From NCBI RefSeq assembly GCF_040954645.1, contig NC_092806.1:112699231-112763230 (forward strand): DNA of 64,000 nt. The letters run 5' to 3'. A program made the position numbers and the translations under genes. This document shows positions 11,548 to 23,395 of the stretch, piece after piece. The notes under the pieces are model-generated. The model was given only the letters and a program-made list of their open reading frames with translations. It had not been told where the DNA came from and made no database searches. The stretch comes from Diabrotica undecimpunctata. Its lineage: Eukaryota; Arthropoda; Insecta; Coleoptera; Chrysomelidae. Position 1 is the stretch's first letter. Every line of letters starts with the position of its first letter.

Positions 11548-11720
11548 TGTAGCCTGGTGGACAAAATCGAAGGAAAACGCTGGTTCGGAAAAAAACAACT
11601 GTCCTGACTGCGTAACATTAGACAATTGACAGGACGAACGATCGAGGAATTGTTTCATCTAGCTGCCGATCGAGAAACATTTCATCAGCTTGTTAATACG
11701 ACGATAGCCAACGCTTGAAA
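11548..11720 (+). mobile_element. LINE C-terminal tail fragment
   Basis: The plus-strand frame reads LVDKIEGKRWFGKKQLS, then LRNIRQLTGRTIEELFHLAA and DRETFHQLVNTTIANA. This has the same layout as the tail of RTE-type reverse transcriptases (GKR..GRR..SWL.N.R.W...EL.RAA), with one stop in place of the conserved Trp. Only this tail is present. It is a very short 5'-truncated relic, called from the pattern alone. Confidence 0.5.
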
Positions 11721-11949
11721 ACAAAAACGGCACACAAAGATGTGCATCCTAAAAATTATTTGTTTGCCACATGCTATTAATTTAAACTGTAACAATTATT
11801 TGTTTAATCATATTTGTAATATGGCTTAAAGCATTGAGCTTGACCTCATAATTCATTTATAAAAGCACGTAACAGATCAGAGAGATGGGAACCGGTAAAA
11901 GTCAATCTAGAGGTCCTAACACTTTAAGTCATTACAAACCTGTTAGTGT

Positions 11950-13525
11950 CAATAAAACGATCATTTTGTCGCGTCGTCTACTTCGTTCCTCCAGGATCTT
12001 CGGGGTCGTCCTCTTTTCCTCCTTCCTATGGGGCTCCATTCGGTTATTCTCTTTATCCATCTGCTGTCGCTAGTTGTTCTTACATGTCCATACCACTTTA
12101 TTCTTTTTTGTTCTATATATGTTAGTATGCCTGTTTCTATTGATGTTCTTTGCTTTATTTCATCAGTACTTCTCCTATCCATTCTTGTTACTCTGTAGCA
12201 TCTTCGCAGGCACTCTCATCTCTGTTGCTACTATCTTACTGCTGTTTTTCTTGTTTATAATCCAATTTTCAGCCCCATATGGCATGATACTTCGCACTAA
12301 TATTTTATAAATCTGTGTTTTTGTCTTCATATTTAGGTGTCTATCCCACCATACTGAGTTGAATCTGGGATTGCTATTCTTGTTTGTCCTCATCATTGCT
12401 TAATTTCTTCCTCTGTTGTTGCCTTTTCGTGATTATAAATCCGAAGTATTTGAATTTAACCTTTCCTTTGATTGTTACGTTGTCATCAATCTGTAGATCT
12501 TCCATGTCTTCTTCACTTGTAGATAGGTACTCTGTTTTCGCGAGGTTAATATCTAGGCCAGCCTTGGTATATTCTTCTTGTAGTTTCTTCATCATGTAAC
12601 TGAGATCTTCTTGGTCTTGTGCAATCACTACTTGATCGTCTAAAAAGCTTAACGTATATAGGTATTCGTTTCGTAAAGGTACTCCCATGCCTTCGCATTT
12701 TCTTTTCCATGTAGTTAAGGCTTTTTCTAAGTATATTTTAAATAGGGTTGGGGATGTGGAACAACCCTGCTGGAGCCCTTTTGTTGTGGTGAAGTCTCCT
12801 ATGATTCTTAATCCCATTTTAATGGACACTTTATTTCCTTTATACAGAGCTTTTGCAGCTTCTATGAGTTCCGTCTGTATTCCTAAGTTGTAAATTGCCT
12901 CCCATAGTTCTGACCTTGGTACAGAGTCATACGCCTTTCTCAGGTCCACAAATGCCAAATGTATATCTCTATTTTTTACTTTTTTCTTTTCCCACAGTTG
13001 TTCCAGTGTGTATATGTGGTCTATGCATGATCTTCCTGTCGTGAAGCCTGCCTGATCCTCCCCGATTTTGCCTTTTATCGCTTGCTTTATCTTTTCTCGC
13101 AGTATCTTTCAATACAATCTTCCTATTGATGATATTACGCTTATTCCTCTGTATCTCTATACCACGTCCATTCTCTGGGAGCTGTTCTCCATTTATGGCT
13201 TTCTGAAATATCCATTTTATCATCCGGTGTAATTTTTTTGAGCCATACTTTATAAGCTCAGGTGAGATGCCTCTAAGTCCAGGTGCTTTCTTATTTTTGA
13301 TTGCTTTTATGGCCGTTCTCATTTTCCTATCTGTTATTTCTATTTCTTGTGGTGGGGATCTGCTTCGTCTTCGCCTGTTTTCTTTTCCAATGAATTGTGG
13401 TCTTTGTTCTGTTAACAGTTCCGTGTAATAGTCCTTCCATTCTTTGTCCTGTATTTTTCCCAATTTAATTTTTTCTTTTGAGTTTTGTTTCAATCCTCTC
13501 AATACTTTCCATGACTCCGAAGTTC
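11950..13525 (-). mobile_element. LINE copy (family F) with FLDD box
   Basis: On the minus strand the order is: a linker with EWKDYYTELL (13502 downward), KKAPGLRGISPELIKYGSKK, a frameshifted segment with VVEIQRNKRNIINR, then the RT palm at 12958-12374. The palm carries MAFVDLRKAYDSVPRSELW, LQQGCSTSPTLF, and the catalytic box as SFLDDQVVIAQDQEDL at about 12632-12646. A C-terminal segment with KTQIYKILVRSIMPYGAENW follows, and the tail RRKRGRPRRSW ends near 11965. The second residue of the F/YADD box is Leu instead of Ala. The endonuclease is not recognisable. Frames are broken at least three times. It is probably RTE-related and 5'-truncated near 13525. Confidence 0.75.
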
Positions 13526-13639
13526 TTATTTCTTATGTGGCTTATTTCAGATGCCCCTGAAGATACTCTAGGAACTGAAAGTACTTGGGCAAGATTTAAT
13601 TAATAAACTGTGCTCGATATCTGCCTTTCATTTGATCAA

Positions 13640-14925
13640 AGTTTACTTTATAAATGTACAAGAAGCTGAAGAACAGAAAATCAGCAGATAAAGACGGGAT
13701 ATCAAACGAATTACTAAAATATTGTGGAACAGCAATGACAGAACAATTAACAACGTTTAATAAAATTATAAAACACAATAAAATACCGGAAGAATGGAGA
13801 ACGAGCGAACTAATTCTACTATTCAAAAAACGGAATAATAACAGCCTAAACTTGATAAATACTACCCTAAAACTTACAACTAAACTTACAAGAACTAATA
13901 AAACAGTGAATAAGTTTAGCAGATGAACAACAGGGTATTCGTAGTGGAAGATTGTGTACAGATGCAATATGCGTTAATAAGCAAATTACTGAGAAATCAC
14001 TAAAGTATAATAGACCAGCATTTCTGTGTCTGATTGACCTAAAGAAAGCGTTTAACAGAGTAAAACTCAAAGATGTAATCCATATTCTGTATAATAAATA
14101 TTAGGGGAACTATCGAAAACATCTACCAAAACAATAAAATGGAAGTCAGAACAGATGAACAAATTATAGAACCTATATAAATAGGCACCGGAATAAGACA
14201 AGGGGACTCATTGAGCCCCATATTCTTTAACTTAAGCATGGACGAAATCATCAAAAGTGTTAACAAAGGAACAGGATACAGAATGGGAAACAAAGAAATA
14301 AAAATACTCTGTTACGCAGACGACGCAATATTAATAGTCCAAGATGAAGATAGCCTGCAAAGACTGGTCTACTGACTCATCATAAAAGAAAAAGAATTTA
14401 ATAAGGCAATATCATCTCAGAAAACTAAAACAATAGTAGGTAGTCAGCAAAGAACCAACCAGATGTAAAATTGAAATTGATGGCATCAGTATTGAACAAG
14501 TGATGGAAATAAAACACCTGAGAATTATACTGTCCAGCTATGGAGACCTGAACAAAGAAGTGAGAGATCAAGTACAAAAAGCAAATAGACTGGCAGAATA
14601 CCTTAATAACCCAATATGCCGAAACAGATACATTAATACTAAGATGAAGTCAAGAATTTATAAAGCCAGTGTAAGATATTAGAAGAAAATGTAACGTACA
14701 ATGTATAAATGAATGGACACAAAAGAGAAAAAAAAACGGAACAACCACATAAGCAGAATGGAGGAGACACGTGTCGTCAAAATAGCAAGAGATAAGTCAC
14801 CAATTGGCAAAAGAAGTATCGGACGACTGCGTAAAAGATGGAGTGACAACCTTAGAGGCATTAATCCGCCAATGAACAAGCAGAATTGCTTACAAAGGGG
14901 AAGAAGAAGTTTTAGTTTACGATAA
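13640..14925 (+). mobile_element. LINE copy (family A), RT to 3' end
   Basis: This copy is 5'-truncated. It begins inside the RT at KLKNRKSADKDGISNELLKY and continues EEWRTSELILLFKK, then (with frame changes) FLCLIDLKKAFNRV, GIRQGDSLSPIFF near 14200 and LCYADDAILIVQ with YADD at 14313-14324. The C-terminal part is DLNKEVRDQVQKANRLAEYL, HISRMEETRVVKIARDKSPI and SIGRLRKRWSDNL. It ends near a GAAGAAGAAG stretch at 14900-14910. The tail matches the copies at 182-469 and 18075-18540. Many stops and shifts show an old insertion. Confidence 0.78.
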
Positions 14926-15980
14926 ACTGTGATGTTTTCCTAACCTTCACTGTGTTGAAACGTTCTCGTTTCTTGTTTATTCTATACAGGACTTCTTCGA
15001 TTGACGTACGCGATGTCCATGAAATCTTGAGAATCTAATCGGTCACCAATATATTTATGTACTTTATCGTTTAAGATAAATCGAACACCATTTCTATGAT
15101 CTGCGTAACTGTTGACTTAGTAGTAGAATATATGTTTTTCTTTTGAGAAATGTCATTGCTTAGCCATTTTGTCTCAGTACTACCGACTATATACCGAAAT
15201 AATCAGGCAGACAGAGAAAATAACACCGTTATAATGTTAATTCAATGATGAAAAACATGAACGGTTGACCCATACGTATGGAATATGCACGGGAATAATA
15301 TTTAAATATATTTTTACTATATATTTTAAATTAAAAAGTAACAAATCATTTTTTTAAATGTGATTTTCTTTTTAATAAGAATTTTCACCGCTGTACCTAA
15401 GAAACATCGCGGACATACCGTATACAAACACAAAAAGGTGTCAACGACCCATCTCTGTTAATGACTAAGTGTGTGTAATACACGCTAATTATCGATGCAT
15501 ATGATAGTTAATTGATTGCGCCAATTAACCTCTCTATGCGACGAAAAAAAACTATGTACAAGTAACACAGCGCAAAGCGTATTTTCCACAACGAGCTTTA
15601 CAATGCTCACTGGAGCCAGTAATTCTTTACATTTTTTACTAAAGAGTTATCAATTACTGGAGCACAAAAATGTATCCAATTAATCATGATTTTACTTAGT
15701 TCCACCAATTGAAAAAATATTGGAATGTAATAACTTCCGGGTTACTCACATTGATATAACTTCTGTAACTGTAAAAATTCATGCGTTGCTTTAACATGAG
15801 TAATGTTATATTATGTAAATTATGGAATGTTACCATTCATATATCTATAATTCAAAACATCTCAATTATACCGTGATACTAAAAAAACCCAAGCAGCGTC
15901 TGAACTCTATAAAACAAAATTTATGGTCCGAGGGCTAAACCAAAGGTAGATAATTTTGAGTACGTATTTGAATATAATGA
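14926..15980. other. No recognised gene
   Basis: A+T-rich spacer with no long frame and no recognised element. The SINE insertion lies immediately to its right. Confidence 0.4.
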
Positions 15981-15997
15981 TTGTCGAATTAACCAAT
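15981..15997. repeat. Target site duplication of the SINE, left copy
   Basis: TTGTCGAATTAACCAAT is repeated perfectly at 16293-16309, on the other side of the SINE. Confidence 0.92.
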
Positions 15998-16227
15998 AAT
16001 AATAATAGTCTCCCGTTTTATACCGCTGTCGCGGCTTTGGGAGTATAGCAGGGTAGTCTGCTATATCTAGGGCCTACGGTATACAAGGAAGGTAACATGG
16101 CCAGTGCTACGCTTCAACCGTCTATTATTACCCCTGGTTTTACCCAAGGTACTCATTTTTATTCAGGCTGAGTCGACCTGGGGCCTATAGACATTTTTAA
16201 AATGTCTAGATGTTCTTGCCGGCGGTG

Positions 16228-16238
16228 GGATTCGAACC
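16228..16238 (-). promoter_or_regulatory. SINE internal promoter, B box
   Basis: The minus strand reads GGTTCGAATCC, an exact match to the polymerase III B-box consensus. Confidence 0.85.
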
Positions 16239-16270
16239 CCGGACCACCAGCTTGCGAGGCAAGCATCCTA

Positions 16271-16282
16271 CCGCTTGCGCTA
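16271..16282 (-). promoter_or_regulatory. SINE internal promoter, A box
   Basis: The minus strand reads TAGCGCAAGCGG, fitting the polymerase III A-box pattern TRGYNNARNNG. It lies about 33 bp upstream of the B box, as in tRNA genes. Confidence 0.8.
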
Positions 16283-16292
16283 CGCAGGCCTC

Positions 16293-16309
16293 TTGTCGAA
16301 TTAACCAAT
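16293..16309. repeat. Target site duplication of the SINE, right copy
   Basis: Perfect 17-bp match to 15981-15997. Confidence 0.92.
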
Positions 16310-16539
16310 TTTCTTAAAATTCTGTCAGGATATTCCCTTCCTTGTATCTTTCACTTTAGAATGAATCTAACTAAAATCCATGTTGCTCTCCTTTAGCATC
16401 GTCTTTTCTTTATTTCGCTCAAAAACAAACGTGTTTGACGTTTCAACCACTATTGAAACGTAGCGGTGTTTGTTAAATCATTATCAGTCTCTTTGTCTTT
16501 ATCTCTACACCGAGTCGCCTAATAACATTTCTCCAATAA

Positions 16540-17130
16540 TTTCGATCTTGGACCATACCAATACTAGTTCCTTTTACCGACTTCCGTCCTAGCTAACCGT
16601 CTCCCACCAGGTCTTCATTGACCTTCTCCTACTCATTCTAGGAACTTTCAATTCTCTCTCATATTCACATTAATAGATGCCATCCTAGACGACCCCTAAT
16701 ATATCCCTTGTTAATTTTATCCTTTTTTATCGCTTCGCTCATCCATCCAAGTATTCTCATATCCGATACATGCATTCTTCATTACTCTACTATTTTTAAC
16801 TACCCAACATTCAGTTCTCTACTATCAGAGCTGGTTTATAGAATTTTCCTTACAGTTCATTGGAATCTTTTTGTTACAGAACACACCACTCGCCTCCTTC
16901 CATTTCATTAATTCCACCCTAATTCTACTGCATGCATCTCCGTCTACTTCTCCATTATTCTGTAATATCTATTCTAGATATTTAAAACTATTACTTTTCA
17001 CAATATTGTGACTAACCAAATCATATTATTAGTAGCAATAACTCCGCCTTAAAATGTTCATTCAAAATACTTACTCTGCTTTTGTGTTACCCAGTTTAAA
17101 TATTTTTCTTCCAGAGTCTCACTGTTCAAG
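16540..17130 (-). mobile_element. Degraded LINE C-terminal region
   Basis: Pieces of a LINE C-terminus can be read on the minus strand. MHVSDMRILGWMSEAIKKDK is near 16790-16720 and KRRSMKTWWETV is near 16620. These correspond to 'EMRMLRWMSGVTKKDKI' and 'RGRPMKTWWETVRxD' in related retroelements. Stops interrupt every frame. Limits are approximate and the call rests on these two blocks. Confidence 0.45.
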
Positions 17131-17700
17131 TTTTTGTTTTAAATACTAAATATTCAATATTTCCTACTAATACTACATCATCAGCATTCATACAGCACTA
17201 GTTGTTATATAGTTGTTACATATCTCTCACAATCTTCACAGGAAATTCCTTTCATACTGTGCGCGTACAAAAAATTCTAGAGAAACTTTATCATATGATT
17301 TCTCACACAACACATACAACAATTTTTTGTAGAACCTCAGCTCCGAGTGCCATGTGTGTTCCAATCGAACAGTGGGAACCTGTCACATAAACATGTCCGA
17401 AGATCAAACCGGTCACATTCTGTAATGAAGTGGTACCTATCTGACCCCCAAGCTATAATCAACCACCCCTCCCCATCGAAGACATAACGAATGAGGAGGC
17501 TTTGTACTGAAAGTTACTTTGGATGCACTGGGTAATGGGACATCCTCTGTTTTACTTTATGTGGTTAACACCACATGATTTTAAGGATAGCTAGAAGAGC
17601 ATTTCTCCCCATGAATAACTGGAGTTAGTTTTTACACGACTTTGGACTTGTGTCCCAAAATGTGTGGTCCGGACAGCGGTGACTCCCCGCCCGGATTGTG
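17131..17700. other. No recognised gene
   Basis: No motif recognised. The short plus-strand frame at 17202-17390 has no supporting feature. Confidence 0.4.
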
Positions 17701-17709
17701 AATGACTTC

Positions 17710-17985
17710 TCAAGAAAAATAAAGAAAATAACGTAAAGGACCAGATGATATACATGGGGGAGTGTGAACGTCTTTAGAAGACTAGAAAACGAATTAGCTA
17801 GGGTTTGTTTAATCGAATTATAGAAGTAAGAAAATTACCGGGCGAGTAGAGAAGCACTATATTATTACTATCTTACAAGCACAAGGGAACTGTTCAATGG
17901 TGAACAAACTACAGGGCCATAAAACTGCTTAGTCACATCATGAAAATAATTGATAGACGGTGTTTGGAAAAGTTGTTTAGTTTTT
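17710..17985 (+). mobile_element. LINE reverse transcriptase fragment
   Basis: The plus strand reads KGPDDIHGGV, then EVRKLPGE, then YKHKGTVQW and NYRAIKLLSHIMKIIDRR. These match the RT block 'GPDDIPVEVWK...YKNKGDIQxCxNYRGIKLLSHxMKxWERVIDRR'. Each block needs a different frame. It is a short, heavily decayed relic with no clear ends. Confidence 0.55.
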
Positions 17986-18074
17986 TAACTTAAATATTTT
18001 ATTTTAAGCATTTAAAACTGTCAACTACGTTATAGTATACGCGGTATACAGTAATATACATACATATACATCTT

Positions 18075-18540
18075 TTTCTTCCTCTTCCTTCTTGTATGTA
18101 GGCTTTAAAGCCTGTTTCTTCTTCAATATTAGCCTTCTAAATTGTTTAAATTATCGCACCATCTTTTTCTTGGTCTGTCAATTCTTCTTCGTCCATTTGG
18201 TGACTTACCTCGTGCTATTCGTACCATCCTATCGTCTGTCATTCTACTAATGTGTTAGTTCCACTCCTGTTTCCGTTTTGTCACCCTTCCATTTATGTCT
18301 TCTATATTGCATGCTCTTCTTATGTTTTCGCTTCTCTCCCTATCCAACAGACTTTTCCCTGATTTTGTTGGAGTATTTTTATCTCCGTTGTTTCTAGTAG
18401 TCGTCTCGTTTTAGATGTGTCGTGTATGTTAATATAGGTCTAATTGCTGCTTGATAGATTCTTGTTTTTGTGTCTTGTCTTAGGTGTTTGTTCTTCCAGA
18501 TTGTGTCATTAAGAGATCCCTGCTTTATTTTACATATACA
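18075..18540 (-). mobile_element. LINE C-terminus and 3' tail (family A)
   Basis: The minus strand starts at AGSLNDTIWKNKHLRQDTKT and RIYQAAIRPILTYTTHLKRD. It decays through stops to TNSTR and TKWTKKN, which match 'RIARDKSPNGRRSIGRPRKRW'. It ends in a GAAGAAGAGGAAGAAAAAG tail near 18071. This gives the 3' end of family A, supporting the orientation of the copies at 182-469 and 13640-14925. Confidence 0.62.
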
Positions 18541-18589
18541 TATACAACCTTTTTTATAACAACTCGAGACTGGATTGACTTTAAAATAT

Positions 18590-18690
18590 TTGTATAAAAT
18601 AAAATAAAATATACTAAAATATACACTAAAATAAAATAGAATGAAATACAATTAAATTAAATCGAATGAAATAATATGAAATAAAAAAGC
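18590..18690. repeat. Low-complexity AAAT-rich tract
   Basis: The strand is built of AAATA, TAAAATA and GAAATA units for about 100 bp. No coding or element end is evident. Confidence 0.6.
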
Positions 18691-19415
18691 ATCGCTCCCT
18701 ATGTAGACGATAAGAAATCTATGCTCCCCTCCTCGGTCACTCCCAGAGTGTCACATCCCGTCTTTTTGTTTTTTGTTAATCCATTATAATAAGATATAAT
18801 AATAATCAAAATGAAGTAATTAAACATAAATATAAGATAATAATGAAAATATAAATTATGAATAAACTCTATATTATATTTAACAAATTTCATTAACCCA
18901 TGGTAATAAAGCACTATAAAAAGTATTCACATCTATCGGCACCTCCAAGCGTCTCGCGCCGTTTTTTAATATCTTCAAATTTTGCGCGTCAAGCAAAGAC
19001 TCTCTCTACATTACAGAAGCAGCCGAGTAGCCTCTACTATAGTCAACGCGTCCACTATACTATAATGTTTAGACGTATGTACGCCGCGCCGTGAAAGCAT
19101 TAATTTTTACACCAAAACTGGCACTTCACTGAAACCAATTCACCCAGAAAGTACTTAATTCAATTACGTTTTTTGGATGTCCGAGTCGACAATACTCTAA
19201 TTTGTCACGGTCCTTCGAATTAAAACTACCCTGAACCAACCAGTGAATTAGTCAGACTTCTTCAAGACACCGAGACGTGCACATGAAATAACTACTGAAA
19301 ACCAAATAAGTTGAGACAAGTAAGCTGCGAAAACTATGTCACACGATACTCTACAATTAATTTCTTGTCAAATTGAGTGAATCGCTCTATTATTTCATTA
19401 AATGGTGTCTGATAT
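18691..19415. other. No recognised gene
   Basis: No motif recognised. A locally G+C-richer patch lies at 18935-19095 with no supportable coding call. Confidence 0.4.
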
Positions 19416-19419
19416 CTCT

Positions 19420-20520
19420 ACACATTCAAAAACTCGTGAATTTGCGATTAAAAATTAGTGCCACAATAAAATGATCCTTCAAGTAGCGGATCAAATTAAT
19501 ATTCATAAAACTACAGTGTGGAAAGCATTGTGAGAAAACATGAAGTATCTTAGATGAAAACGGTAAAAGCCTGGGTCGTCCAAAACTAGTTTCTGATAAG
19601 AATAGGAGAATATTAGTAAAAGTTCAAAAGCAAAAAAGATCAAAGAAATACTCTAAGGATAGTTACGGCTAAATGGAATCATTAAACTGGATTAAATCTG
19701 TCAAGGAAATGCAGTCGCAAGTAGAGACATAAATCTGGATTAAAGTTTTATAAGGTTGAATTACAGGTAACAACTTAGAAGTGTACACGTACTGTAATAT
19801 ATTATTTTAACATATTTGCTTCTAGACAACGGAAATGCCACTGTTAACAACAAAACAAAAGCAAGCCAAGCTTATTTGGGCAAAATCTGAACTTTCTTGG
19901 TCGGTAGAAGATTGGTCTCGAGTAATTTTTACTGAAGAATCAAAATTCGACGTATGTGTTGATGATTTCCGCAAACGAGATATTCGCACTAAGCATGAGG
20001 CTTTTCACAAAGACTGTTCGAAAAGAACCGTAAAATTTCCTAAATGAGTGATGATTTAGGATGGTATCGCAGTTTCAGAGTTAGGATGTTTTTAATTAAT
20101 TGAGGGTACCGTAAATGCTGCAAAATATCAACAAATACCTCAAAATAGCCTACTAGCAAGTATTGCGAAATGAAATGCTGGCGAGAATTATATTTTTCGG
20201 TAGGACGAAGTGGCCAGTCATACAGTCAGAACCGCAAGCAACAGGTTTGGAAACCACAAAATAAATGTCCTTTCTTGGCCTTTTAAGAGTCCTAATCTAA
20301 AAATCATTGGAACAGTATAGCATACAATGAAACAGACACTAACTAATAATCCATAATAGACATTACACGAATCTAAAGCCAAAATAGAGCAGATTTGCAA
20401 CGAATTTACCTCTGAGCAGTGGACATCCTTAGTCGAGTAAATACTCAACCTAATTCGAGTGGCCATAAAGTCGAAGGAGATGCTACTCTGTTTTAAAAAT
20501 ACATATTCGTTCTGTCCCAA
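19420..20520 (+). mobile_element. Tc1-like transposase relic
   Basis: An N-terminal helix-turn-helix trace (MILQVADQINIHKTTVWKAL) lies at 19470-19535. GRPKLVSDKNRRILVKVQ follows, then a better frame at 19835-20047 with TTKQKQAKLIWAKSELSWSV and WSRVIFTEESKF. FTEES occupies the position of the first catalytic Asp (usually FSDES), here Glu. EAFHKDCSKRTVKFPK and later fragments (IEGTVNAAKYQQI, FKSPNLKII) follow to about 20300. The pattern is that of Tc1/mariner transposases. Stops and shifts are frequent, terminal inverted repeats were not found, and the ends are approximate. Confidence 0.65.
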
Positions 20521-21170
20521 TATTTAGTTGACAACAAAAGAATCATTCTTCATTATTAATTAGTTCTGTTAGAGTAAGTACATTTTGCTTTGTGTTGCTG
20601 ATTGGACCTATAGTATAAGTAATTAACTAACTACATAGTGATAAAATAAAAATGCGATTAGAAAAAATAAATAAACTGTCAACTATCTGAATTTTGCATG
20701 TATTTTAGTTTGTCCCATTATAGTGGTTAGGGATTGTAATTATTTAAATTTTTAATTTATTTATGAACCAGCTAATTTTATATTTTCTTCCATAACAGAT
20801 GGAAATATGAAGAAACCTAAATATCCAAAAATCATCTTTAATTTATGCAAGGCAGATCAACAACAATTTTTATTATAAGGCGATGGAAACATATAGAAAT
20901 AAAGAAACATAAAATATCAAACTTCTAAAAGATATTATTTATTTTTTACTAAATATATGTTATGTGTCTTACAAAATTTCATCAACCTGACTTACTCATT
21001 TGGTGACCTCAATATATAAACGAAACTATGAAATCCGGCATTACTGAAAACATTTTATTGTCTGCAGTGTGTTCTCATAGCAAGACAGTCGAAATAGTTT
21101 TGCATTAGTAAAATAGTTTGGGTATTTACTGTTTTTCTGCTAACAGCCGTTTTAATACTTTATATTGAAC
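20521..21170. other. No recognised gene
   Basis: Strongly A+T-rich sequence with no open frame and no visible element end. Confidence 0.4.
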
Positions 21171-21173
21171 TCA

Positions 21174-23395
21174 GTATGAAATTAGGGGATATATGGGGAA
21201 TAGGAGAACGTAACGATAGAGGAGATCGTCTAATATAATTCTGACAAGAACAGAGTCTAATAATCACAAACACTCTCTTTAAATTACGTATGAGACGGTT
21301 ATATACATGGCGTTCACCAGCAGATAAACCGGAAAAAGTGGTAAGAAACCAAATCGATTATAGGTATAATGATTAAAGACAGATATCGTAATACCACCAA
21401 ATCAGTTAAAACATATCTAGGAGCAGATGTCACATCAGACCATAACCCACTAATCGCTAATGTCACGCTTAAGCTTAAACGTATTAGAAAACCCCAAAGA
21501 ACTCCAAAATTAATGTTAGAAAACTGAAAGAAGCTGATATAAAAAACAAACTCCAACAAAAAATATACGAAAGCTTTGATACAATTGATACTAACACCTA
21601 CGAGATAAACTAACAATGGAAAACATTAAAAAACTGCCTCTCGTTCCATGCAAAGAGATATTAAAAGAACCGATAATAAAGAGAGACAACTGGATGACCG
21701 ACGATATACTCGGCAGGATGGACCAAAAAAGACAAGCCAAGAACAAAGACAGTCACAATTACAAAATCATTAACAATGAAATCAGAAAAATGATAAGAGA
21801 GGCAAAACAAACTTACTATGAAGAAAAATGTAAACAATTCTCTTAGATAAAAATGGAAATACTAAGATAACGACTGACGAAAAGCTAAAACGATGGAAAT
21901 AATATAAGGAAGAGCTCTTCGACGACGAAAGAGGAAACCTACAAGACATATCTTTCGAGGACAGAGAAATAAGTATAAAAATTACAAAGGAAAAAATATT
22001 GTATGCACTAAAGAACACCAGAAACAGAAAAAGCCCGGGACTGCCTATTGATATCCTTAAAATAACAGAAAATCAGTACATGGATGTCCTCTTGATGCTC
22101 TTTAACAAAATTTATCAGTCGGGTGACATACCCAATGAATGGTTGACTTCCATAATGTCTCCCAAAAAAGAAATGCTATAGAATGCTCCAACCACCGCAC
22201 CACAAGCCTGATGTCCCACACATTTAAAATAATTTTAAAGATTATCCATAAACACATTTACCAAATACTTGATATGGATATTGAAGATATGCAATTTAGA
22301 TTCCGTAGAGGCGTAAGTACCCGTGAAGCTGTCTTTGCATTCCACGTACTAATCCAGAGATGCTTGGATGTGAACCAAGGTTTGTACGTCTGTTTCATAG
22401 ATTACAACAAGGCTTTCGATAAAGTCCGCCACAAAGAGCTAATGGACGTCCTCAAAGCAAAACAATTACAATATATTCGAATTATAACAAATCTATATTA
22501 TAAACAGCAGGCACACATACGCATTAATGAACATACATGAGAAGAGTTCGAAATTAAAAGAGGAGTGCGACAGGGGTGTGTATTGTCACCACTACTATTC
22601 AATGCATACTCTGAAGAAATTATGAAAAGAACTCTTGAGGAAGAAACAGCAGGAATAAAGGTCAATGGGACACCAATTAACAACATTACATATGTCGGAC
22701 GATACTATCACAATAGCAGGCAACCTTCAACATCTCCAAAAGCTAATGAACAAGATAGTTGAGTATGGAGAAAAATATGGATTATCAATAAACATAAGAA
22801 AACTAAATTTATTAGGTTATCAAAAACCCAAAATAATAATGAAAGCCTGGCAATTAACGGTAAAACTTTAAAACAACTTGAAAACTACAATTATCTTGGC
22901 ACAATAATTAATTACACAAACGATTACTCCGAAATGAAAGTTCGAATAGAATGAGAAAGGCACTTTGTACAAGAGAACTGAAATTAGACTTGAGAGTTAA
23001 ACTAGCAAGGTGTTATATTTTCTCGACTCTACTTTACGGGATAGAAGCATGGACACTTAACGCGTCGACTACTAAAAAGTTGGAAGCATTTGAACTGTGG
23101 CTATACAGAAGAATCCTGAAGATATCATGGACCGAGCATGTAACAAACAACGAAAGCTGCAATACCTGGGGCATGTTATGCGTAATGAAATATACAACAT
23201 ACTTCAATTAATTATACAAGGGAAAATCCAGAACAAGAGAAGTGTAGGAAGGAGAAGAATCTCATGGATGCGTAACTTGAGGGAATGGTACGAATGCACA
23301 TCAATCGAACTATTCAAAACGGCAGCATCTAAGATCAGAATAGTCATGATGATTGCCAACCTCCGTCGCGGAGATGGCACGTAAAAAAGAAGAAT
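21174..23395 (+). mobile_element. RTE-type LINE, family B copy 1
   Basis: This copy is 5'-truncated inside the endonuclease. The order is: GIGERNDRGDRLI, LYTWRSPADKPEKVVRNQID, then GADVTSDHNPLIA with the intact SDH motif. The linker (RDNWMTDDILGRMDQKRQAK) follows, then the RT (HTFKIILKIIHKHIYQ, VCFIDYNKAFDKV, RGVRQGCVLSPLLF). At YADD an extra base near 22694 splits the frames. The C-terminal region is LLYGIEAWTL, IQGKIQNKRSVGRRRISW and RIVMMIANLRRG. It ends in an A/G-rich tail near 23390. The same family recurs at 32135-33458 with very similar nucleotide sequence. Many frameshifts, so inactive. Confidence 0.85.

Larger units (their letters stand above)
15998..16292 (-). mobile_element. tRNA-derived SINE
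   Basis: This short interspersed element of 295 bp is read from right to left. It begins with a tRNA-like head containing an A box (TAGCGCAAGCGG, minus strand of 16271-16282) and a B box (GGTTCGAATCC, minus strand of 16228-16238). A body of about 200 bp follows. It ends at the left in a (TAT)n/(TTA)n tail next to 15997. A perfect 17-bp target duplication flanks it. The head folds only loosely as a tRNA. It has a GCTTG/CAAGC stem with a shortened loop and no clean 7-nt anticodon loop, so this is a SINE promoter and not a working tRNA gene. Such elements are transcribed by RNA polymerase III and mobilised by a partner LINE, which is not identifiable here. Confidence 0.88.

Noticed and set aside
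16205..16292. Possible tRNA gene on the minus strand
   Set aside because: A and B boxes are present, but the anticodon arm lacks a proper 7-nt loop and the sequence continues into a SINE body with a tail and target duplication.
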